Source: Aestuariimicrobium ganziense
GTDB taxonomy: Bacteria; Actinomycetota; Actinomycetes; Propionibacteriales; Propionibacteriaceae
NCBI RefSeq assembly: GCF_015352975.1
Contig: NZ_JACYIZ010000009.1
Location: 62,001-126,000 of the forward strand
Length of the DNA: 64,000 bases
Direction of reading: 5' to 3'
In this document: positions 58,887 to 64,000 of the stretch, one piece after another
Position numbering within the stretch: position 1 is the stretch's first letter
Layout: each line of letters opens with the position of its first letter
Program-made: the position numbers and the translations under genes
The notes under the pieces: generated by a model
Database searches by the model: none
Told to the model about the DNA's origin: nothing
What the model saw: only the letters and a program-made list of their open reading frames with translations

Positions 58887-60176
58887 GTGGCCACTCGCGG
58901 GTTCCGCAGCGCGCGGAGCCGACGTGCGTCCGAGGACGACGTCGAACTCAGCGTCAGCGCCTCTGACGACCTCGACGAAGCCGAGTCGCCGTCGGTGCCC
59001 TGGCTGCTGGCCGCGATCGGTGGCGCAGTGCTCTCGGCGGCTGCCGGTTGGCTCGTGGTCTCGCTGCTGATGGTGCTCGGCTGGACAGCCACCCCCGACA
59101 TCGATTTCTCGACGGTGCTGTCGGCCTCGACCAGGCTTTGGCTGTTGTCGTACTTCGCCGACGCAACCGTCGCCGGGCTGCACATCGGTATCGCGCCACT
59201 CGGGCTGACCGCCCTGCACGTGGTGGTCGGGTCGGGTGTGGCCGGTTACGCCGCGACCATGGCCCGCCGGGCAGCGCCGGAGGAGCTGTCCCAGACCGAA
59301 CGGCGCCGGCTGGCGCTCAAGGTGGTCGCCGCCTACGTCGCCACGCACACCCTGGCCGTCATGGTGGGCAGCTTCCTGGTCGTCAACACCCAGGAGTCGG
59401 CCCGGGCGTTGGTGGGGGCGCTGGCGGTGAGCCTGGTCGCAGCCCTGGTCGGGGCGAGCCGGGCCACCGAGTGGCAGCCGCTGCTGCAAGCACCGCCGTG
59501 GGCGCGGGCGCTGCCGCGGGCGATGCTCGCCGCGTTGCTGGTGATGGTGGTGACTGGGGCGGCGGTGGTCACCGCCAGCCTGGTGCGTGAGCGCGAGCGA
59601 GTGCAGGCACTGCACGACGTGCTGCAGACCGGCACCCTCGGCGGCATCCTGCTGCTGGTGCTGCAGTTGCTGTGGCTGCCCAACCTGGTGGTCTGGGCCG
59701 CGTCCTGGTCGACCGGGGCAGGGTTCGCCCTCGGCGCCGGCAGCGTGGTCAGCCCGGGCTACAACGAGTACGGCCTGCTGCCCTCGATCCCGCTGCTGGG
59801 CGCGGTGCCCCCGGCCGGGGTCGGCCCCTGGACCGGGTTCATCTGGATGGCCGGACCGGGGCTCGCCGGCGCGGTCGCTGCCCTGGTCGTTCTTCGAGCA
59901 CGCCCCCGGGCACGCTTCGACGAGACTGCGCTGGTCGGAGGGCTGGCCGGGGTGCTGGCCGGGCTGGTGCTGGTGGTGATCGCGGCCTCGTCCTCAGGTG
60001 ACCTGGGTCAGGTGCGCCTGGTCAACCTGGGCCCGCGGCTGACCGCACTGGCGGTGATGGCCCCGACCCTGATGGGGTTGACCGGGCTGCTCACTGGGGC
60101 GGTGGCCGGACTCGTCCGTCGGCCACTACCGGCCACCGAGGACGAGCCGGTCGAGCACACCATCAGCCTCGGTTAG
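58887..60176 (+). CDS. DUF6350 family integral membrane protein
   Basis: A 429-residue polytopic membrane protein with around ten hydrophobic segments (for example WLLAAIGGAVLSAAAGWLVVSLLMV and LGGILLLVLQLLWLPNLVVWAASW). It includes the conserved GAGFALGAGSVVSPGYNEYGLLPSIPLLGAVPP and a charged N-terminal tail. I recognise it as the DUF6350 protein usually found just before purN in actinobacteria. Function unknown. GTG 58887 with AAGG upstream is preferred over GTG 58857. Its stop codon lies inside the -10 box of purN. Confidence 0.8.
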   Translation: MATRGFRSARSRRASEDDVELSVSASDDLDEAESPSVPWLLAAIGGAVLSAAAGWLVVSLLMVLGWTATPDIDFSTVLSASTRLWLLSYFADATVAGLHIGIAPLGLTALHVVVGSGVAGYAATMARRAAPEELSQTERRRLALKVVAAYVATHTLAVMVGSFLVVNTQESARALVGALAVSLVAALVGASRATEWQPLLQAPPWARALPRAMLAALLVMVVTGAAVVTASLVRERERVQALHDVLQTGTLGGILLLVLQLLWLPNLVVWAASWSTGAGFALGAGSVVSPGYNEYGLLPSIPLLGAVPPAGVGPWTGFIWMAGPGLAGAVAALVVLRARPRARFDETALVGGLAGVLAGLVLVVIAASSSGDLGQVRLVNLGPRLTALAVMAPTLMGLTGLLTGAVAGLVRRPLPATEDEPVEHTISLG

Positions 60177-60179
60177 GGT
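60174..60179 (+). promoter_or_regulatory. Candidate -10 box of leaderless purN
   Basis: TAGGGT, 6 bases before GTG 60186. Its TAG is at the same time the stop codon of the DUF6350 gene (60174-60176). Confidence 0.45.
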
Positions 60180-60185
60180 GAGCGG

Positions 60186-60851
60186 GTGAGCTTGCGCGTC
60201 GTGGTGCTGCTGTCGGGCAGCGGCACCCTGTTCCAGTCGATGCTGGACGCCTTCGACGCCGACTCCGGGGTGCAGGTCGTGGCCGCCGGCGCCGACCGTG
60301 AGGCATCCGGGCTCGAGCGGGCCCGCAGCCGCGGCATCGCCACCTTCGTCCACCCGCTGCCCAAGGGCGCCGACCGGGCCGCCTGGGACGCCGACCTCAC
60401 CGCCCTGGTCGCCGAGCACGAGCCTGACCTGGTGGTCAGCGCCGGCTTCATGAAGCTGCTCGGTCCGACCTTCCTGGCCCGCTTCGGCGGACGAACGATC
60501 AACACCCACCCGGCCCTGCTGCCGTCCTTCCCCGGCATGCACGGCCCCCGCGACGCCCTGGCCCACGGGGTCAAGGTGAGCGGCGCGACCGTGTTCTTGG
60601 TCGACGCCGGCGTCGACACCGGCCAGATCCTGGCCCAGGGCGCGGTCGACGTGCTGCCCGATGACACCGTCGAGTCACTGCACGAGCGCATCAAGGTGGT
60701 CGAGCGCGACCTGCTCGTCCGCGTCGTCGCCGACTTCGCCCGCGATCACCTGGCACCCCAGCACAGCACCGATCAGCACAGCACCGATCAGCACAGCACC
60801 GATCAGCACAGCACCGATCAGCACAGCACCGATCAGCACACCAAGAGATGA
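60186..60851 (+). CDS. purN: Phosphoribosylglycinamide formyltransferase with QHSTD repeat tail
   Basis: The 221-residue enzyme transfers formyl from 10-formyl-THF to GAR in purine synthesis. [17 protein letters not shown] is the nucleotide loop. [10 protein letters not shown] and [33 protein letters not shown] carry the Asn-His catalytic segment, and DVDTGQIL-like [14 protein letters not shown] holds the Asp. The family domain ends at about residue 190. The C-terminus is an unusual tail of five QHSTD units coded by a 15-base minisatellite. GTG 60186 sits 6 bases after a -10 like box. Confidence 0.93.
   Translation: MSLRVVVLLSGSGTLFQSMLDAFDADSGVQVVAAGADREASGLERARSRGIATFVHPLPKGADRAAWDADLTALVAEHEPDLVVSAGFMKLLGPTFLARFGGRTINTHPALLPSFPGMHGPRDALAHGVKVSGATVFLVDAGVDTGQILAQGAVDVLPDDTVESLHERIKVVERDLLVRVVADFARDHLAPQHSTDQHSTDQHSTDQHSTDQHSTDQHTKR
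60759..60840 (+). repeat. 15-base minisatellite, five exact copies plus a partial copy
   Basis: CAGCACAGCACCGAT occurs at 60759, 60774, 60789, 60804 and 60819, then a 7-base partial copy at 60834. It is in frame with purN (QHSTD) and ends 11 bases before its stop. Perfect identity among copies suggests recent expansion and likely length variation. Confidence 0.97.
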
Positions 60852-60861
60852 GGAACCAGTC

Positions 60862-62421
60862 ATGAGTGAGCGCGCCCCGATCAAGCGGGCCCTGGTCTCG
60901 GTCTACGACAAGACCGGACTGGTCGAGTTGGGTCGCACCCTGGTCGAGGCCGGTGTCGAACTGGTCAGCACCGGCGGCTCGTACCGCCAGCTCACCGAGG
61001 CCGGCCTGCCGGTGACCGAGGTCGCCGAACTGACCGGGTTCCCCGAGTGCCTCGACGGCCGGGTCAAGACCCTGCACCCGCGGGTGCACGCCGGCATCCT
61101 CGCCGACCGCCGTCTGGAGTCACACCGCTCCCAACTGGACGACCTGGGCGTGGCACCGTTCGACCTGGTGGTGAGCAACCTCTACCCGTTCACCCAGACC
61201 GTGGCCTCGGGCGCCGATGTCGACGAGTGCGTCGAGCAGATCGACATCGGTGGACCCTCGATGGTGCGTGCCGCGGCCAAGAACCATCCCTCGGTGGCGA
61301 TCGTCACCTCACCTGAGCAGTACCCGCAGTTGGTCGAGGCCCTGGCCCAGGGCGGCTTCACGTTGGCCGAGCGCCAGCAGTTGGCGGCCCAGGCCTTCGT
61401 CCACACCGCCAGCTACGACATCGCGGTCGCCTCGTGGATGGGCTCGACCCTGACCGACTCGTCCGGTGGCGACGGGTTCCCCGCCTGGATCGGTGGGGCG
61501 TGGACCAAGGTCGGCACCCTGCGCTACGGCGAGAACTCCCACCAGGCTGCCGCGCTGTACTCCTACCCGGCAGGGCCGGCGGGCATCACCCAGGCCGAGC
61601 AGGTGCACGGCAAGGAGATGAGCTACAACAACTACACCGACGGTGATGCCGCCTACCGCGCCGCCTTCGACTTCGACGAGCCCGCGGTCGCGATCATCAA
61701 GCACGCCAACCCCTGTGGGGTGGCGGTCGGCGCCGACGTGGCCGAGGCCCACCGCAAGGCCCACGCCTGCGACCCGGTCAGCGCCTTCGGTGGGGTGATC
61801 GCCACCAACCGCCCGGTCAGCGTCGAGATGGCCGAGCAGGTGGCCGAGGTGTTCACCGAGGTGATCATCGCTCCCGGCTACGACGAGGGTGCGGTCGAGG
61901 TGCTGAACCGCAAGAAGAACATCCGGATTCTCGTTGCCCCGCCCTACACCCACCGCGAGCGCCAGTTGCAGCCGATCTCGGGCGGTGCGCTGCTGCAGCA
62001 GCCCGACCGTATCGACGCCGACGGCGACGACCCGGCGAACTGGCAGTTGGTCTCGGGTGAGGCTGCCGACGAGCAGACCCTGGCTGACCTGGCCTTCGCC
62101 TGGCGCGCCTGCCGTGCGGTCAAGTCCAACGCGATCCTGCTGGCTCACGACCAGGCCTCGGTCGGCGTGGGCATGGGGCAGGTCAACCGTGTCGACTCGT
62201 GCCGGCTGGCCGTCGAGCGCGCCGGTGAGCGAGTCAAGGGCTCGGTGGCGGCGTCCGATGCGTTCTTCCCGTTCAGCGACGGCCCGCAGATCGTGATGGA
62301 CGCCGGGGTCAAGGCGATCGTCCAGCCCGGTGGCTCGGTGCGCGACGAAGAGACCATCGCCGCCGCCAACGCGGCCGGGGTGACCATGTACTTCACCGGT
62401 ACTCGGCACTTCTTCCACTGA
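60862..62421 (+). CDS. purH: Bifunctional AICAR transformylase/IMP cyclohydrolase
   Basis: The 519-residue enzyme performs the last two steps of IMP synthesis. The N-terminal cyclohydrolase domain has [35 protein letters not shown], and [15 protein letters not shown]. The C-terminal transformylase has [43 protein letters not shown] with the catalytic Lys-His, [10 protein letters not shown] and [16 protein letters not shown] 60862 with AGGA upstream is 10 bases after purN; the two form one operon. Longer upstream readings would cross the purN repeat. Confidence 0.96.
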   Translation: MSERAPIKRALVSVYDKTGLVELGRTLVEAGVELVSTGGSYRQLTEAGLPVTEVAELTGFPECLDGRVKTLHPRVHAGILADRRLESHRSQLDDLGVAPFDLVVSNLYPFTQTVASGADVDECVEQIDIGGPSMVRAAAKNHPSVAIVTSPEQYPQLVEALAQGGFTLAERQQLAAQAFVHTASYDIAVASWMGSTLTDSSGGDGFPAWIGGAWTKVGTLRYGENSHQAAALYSYPAGPAGITQAEQVHGKEMSYNNYTDGDAAYRAAFDFDEPAVAIIKHANPCGVAVGADVAEAHRKAHACDPVSAFGGVIATNRPVSVEMAEQVAEVFTEVIIAPGYDEGAVEVLNRKKNIRILVAPPYTHRERQLQPISGGALLQQPDRIDADGDDPANWQLVSGEAADEQTLADLAFAWRACRAVKSNAILLAHDQASVGVGMGQVNRVDSCRLAVERAGERVKGSVAASDAFFPFSDGPQIVMDAGVKAIVQPGGSVRDEETIAAANAAGVTMYFTGTRHFFH

Positions 62422-62447
62422 GCGTGGTGTGGTGAGAGGGGGCGCTG

Positions 62448-62801
62448 ATGGACGAGCCGGGCACGGTCGACGAGACCACCGCTGCGAGTGAGTCGCGGGC
62501 GGCCCGGATCACCGCGGCCGCAGCCGAGCGCTCACTCAACCAGTGGCCGCTGCTGGTCGTCCTCGCGGGCTTGGCCGCCAGTTGCGTCGTGCTCGCAACC
62601 GGGCACTGGCGTCGAGGTGCCTTCGCCGCGGGCTGCGCGGTGCTGTTGGCGGCCGTGCTGCGCGCGGTGCTGCCACGCCGGGTCGCCGGGCTGTTGGCGG
62701 TGCGGTCGCGCTGGTTCGACACCCTTGTGCTGCTGGTCTGCGGCGCGGCGATGCTGGTGCTGACCCTGGTCGTGCCGCCGTCGTCCCCGGTCACCCCTTG
62801 A
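62448..62801 (+). CDS. DUF3017 family small membrane protein
   Basis: A 117-residue protein with a polar N-terminus and three hydrophobic segments (LNQWPLLVVLAGLAASCVVLA, GAFAAGCAVLLAAVLRAVL and WFDTLVLLVCGAAMLVLTLVV), with PRRVAGLLAVRSRW between. This matches the DUF3017 proteins that in actinobacteria follow purH near mdh. Function unknown. ATG 62448 has GAGAGGGGG upstream, 26 bases after purH. Confidence 0.8.
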   Translation: MDEPGTVDETTAASESRAARITAAAAERSLNQWPLLVVLAGLAASCVVLATGHWRRGAFAAGCAVLLAAVLRAVLPRRVAGLLAVRSRWFDTLVLLVCGAAMLVLTLVVPPSSPVTP

Positions 62802-62826
62802 CCCCCTCGGAACCCGAGCCCGGACG

Positions 62827-62876
62827 CATCAGCGGCGGGAACCGCAGCGTTGGTGCCACGGTTCCCGCCGCTGATG
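62827..62876. terminator. Bidirectional terminator between DUF3017 gene and mdh
   Basis: CATCAGCGGCGGGAACCG and its perfect complement form an 18-bp stem with a 14-base loop between two convergent genes. Confidence 0.8.
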
Positions 62877-62895
62877 GGTCGACGGGGGAGGGGAC

Positions 62896-63882
62896 TCAGA
62901 TCAGGCCGAGTTCCTTGACGGCGTCGCGCTCCTCGGCGAGTTCGGCGACCGAGGCGTCGATCTTGCTGCGGCTGAAGTCGTCGATCTCGAGACCCTGGAC
63001 GATCTCGTACTTGCCGTCGGTGACGGTGCACGGGAAGGACGAGATCAGGCCCTCGGTGACGTCGTAGGAGCCGTCGGACGGCACGGCCATCGACACCCAG
63101 TCGCCTTCGGGGGTGCCGAGCACCCAGTCACGCATGTGCTCGATGGTGGCGTTCGCGGCGGACGCGGCCGAGCTCAGGCCACGGGCCTCGATGATCGCCG
63201 CACCACGCTTGGCGACCGTCGGGATGAAGGTCGACTCGATCCAGGCCTGGTCGTTGACGGCCTCGGCGGCGTTGCGGCCGTTGACCTCGCAGTGGAACAG
63301 GTCGGGGTACTGGGTCGAGGAGTGGTTGCCCCAGATCGTCATCTTGGTGATGTCGTCGACCTTGACGCCGAGCTTCTGGGCCAGCTGGGCCTTGGCGCGG
63401 TTGTGGTCGAGGCGGGTCAGGGCGTTGAATCGCTCGCGGGGGATGTCGGGGGCGTTGCTCATCGCGATCAGGGCGTTGGTGTTGGCGGGGTTGCCGGTGA
63501 CCAGGATCTTGACGTCGTCGGCAGCGGCGTCGTTGAGCGCCTTGCCCTGGGTGGTGAAGATGGCACCGTTGGCGCTGAGCAGGTCGCCGCGCTCCATGCC
63601 GGCCTTGCGGGGCATGGCCCCGACCAGCATGGCCAGGTTGGCGCCGTCGAAGACCTTGGTCGGGTCGTCACCGATCTCGACGCCGGCCAGGGTGCTGAAG
63701 GCGCAGTCGTCCAGCTCCATGACGACGCCCTCGAGCGCCTTCAGGGCCGGGGTGATCTCGAGCAGGCGCAGTTCCACGGGGGTGTCGGGACCGAGCAGTG
63801 CACCGCTGGCGATACGGAAGAGCAGGCTGTAGCCGATCTGACCGGCGGCGCCGGTGACGGCCACCTTGACGGGAGTGGTCAC
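62896..63882 (-). CDS. mdh: Malate dehydrogenase
   Basis: The 328-residue NAD-dependent enzyme converts malate to oxaloacetate. It begins [26 protein letters not shown] (NAD-binding glycine motif). [26 protein letters not shown] follows, then [16 protein letters not shown] with the mobile-loop Arg, [10 protein letters not shown], and [15 protein letters not shown] with substrate Arg and Asp. [12 protein letters not shown] carries the catalytic His. GTG 63882, with GAGGA 8 bases upstream, is preferred over ATG 63897. TAGAGT on the minus strand (63945-63950) is a possible -10 box. In propionate-forming relatives it also works in the reductive direction; here that is inference. Confidence 0.95.
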   Translation of the reverse strand: MTTPVKVAVTGAAGQIGYSLLFRIASGALLGPDTPVELRLLEITPALKALEGVVMELDDCAFSTLAGVEIGDDPTKVFDGANLAMLVGAMPRKAGMERGDLLSANGAIFTTQGKALNDAAADDVKILVTGNPANTNALIAMSNAPDIPRERFNALTRLDHNRAKAQLAQKLGVKVDDITKMTIWGNHSSTQYPDLFHCEVNGRNAAEAVNDQAWIESTFIPTVAKRGAAIIEARGLSSAASAANATIEHMRDWVLGTPEGDWVSMAVPSDGSYDVTEGLISSFPCTVTDGKYEIVQGLEIDDFSRSKIDASVAELAEERDAVKELGLI

Positions 63883-64000
63883 GTTTGGGGTCCTCATCGT
63901 TGAGCGTGGAGGTCCCGTCGACGACGGGGCCGCTGACACTGGCGACTCTATCGAATGCCCGTGGGCCTTCACGGCCCGGGCTGGTGAGCAGCCGGACCGG

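Noticed and set aside
60759..60840. Possible CRISPR array
   Set aside because: Units of 15 bases are directly adjacent with no spacers, and they are in frame inside purN. It is a coding minisatellite.
60661..60861. Upstream extension of purH through the purN repeat
   Set aside because: It would encode an STAPI repeat leader with no family similarity. ATG 60862 has a ribosome site and fits the family length.

Overview
The window is very GC-rich, densely coded DNA from an actinobacterium. The best fit is Propionibacteriales, perhaps Propionibacteriaceae. Pointers are the coproporphyrin-type haem gene set with HemQ, an MgtA-like mannosyltransferase, a His-ended GroEL1 behind groES, PspC-domain sensor genes, DUF6350 and DUF3017 proteins beside purNH, many GTG/TTG starts, and several genes whose start codon lies only 6-7 bases after a TANNNT -10 box (leaderless transcripts). 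The family-level assignment is inference. No tRNA, rRNA or CRISPR array was seen.

Bases 1-16,400 are a mosaic. A glycoside hydrolase family 3 (GH3) gene on the minus strand appears in two pieces: its 3' part at 118-1022 and its 5' part at 11146-12090. Between them lies a 10.1 kb block carrying a histidine-phosphatase tail, a repeat-rich non-coding stretch (1212-1691), a complete haem cluster (hemA-hemH-hemQ leftward, hemE-hemY-hemCD-hemB-hemL rightward, almost all with 4-base stop/start overlaps) and the beginning of a second hemC. Next come a lipoprotein, coaA and glmS, then another broken join where a VOC-protein fragment meets an alpha-amylase fragment near 16150. Each of the three joins breaks two genes. 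The haem block also uses leucine codons differently from the rest. This points to rearrangement, horizontal gain or a chimeric assembly.

From 16.4 kb onward the layout is ordinary and continuous. acpS-nnr, an MgtA-like glycosyltransferase and a DEAD-box RNA helicase precede the tRNA t6A cluster (GNAT-TsaE fusion, tsaB, rimI, tsaD). After two Nudix genes comes a small sugar-acid pathway (dehydratase, aldolase, kinase), followed by two methyltransferases and a frameshifted arylamine N-acetyltransferase. groES-groEL sits behind two CIRCE operators. Purine genes are spread along the window: guaB and guaB3, guaA, and purN-purH. Between them are an AAA+ ATPase, chorismate mutase, a DMT exporter and cysK-cysE.

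From 43.8 to 47.9 kb there is an envelope-stress type module: two PspC proteins and a small membrane protein on one strand, and a PspC-histidine kinase plus a NarL-type regulator on the other. It is followed by a GlsB/YeaQ protein, a phospholipase-D-like protein, PcrA helicase, two tandem LytM/M23 cell-wall peptidases with near-identical promoters, sucCD, a large membrane-anchored protein, DUF6350, purN (with a 15-base minisatellite at its 3' end), purH, DUF3017 and mdh.

I found no clear new multi-gene defence or metabolic system. The most unusual items are the split GH3 gene with its haem insert, the nested palindromic element at 1288-1524, the six-copy repeat array upstream of the VOC fragment, the purN minisatellite, the orphan Mod-like DNA methyltransferase and the PspC module.
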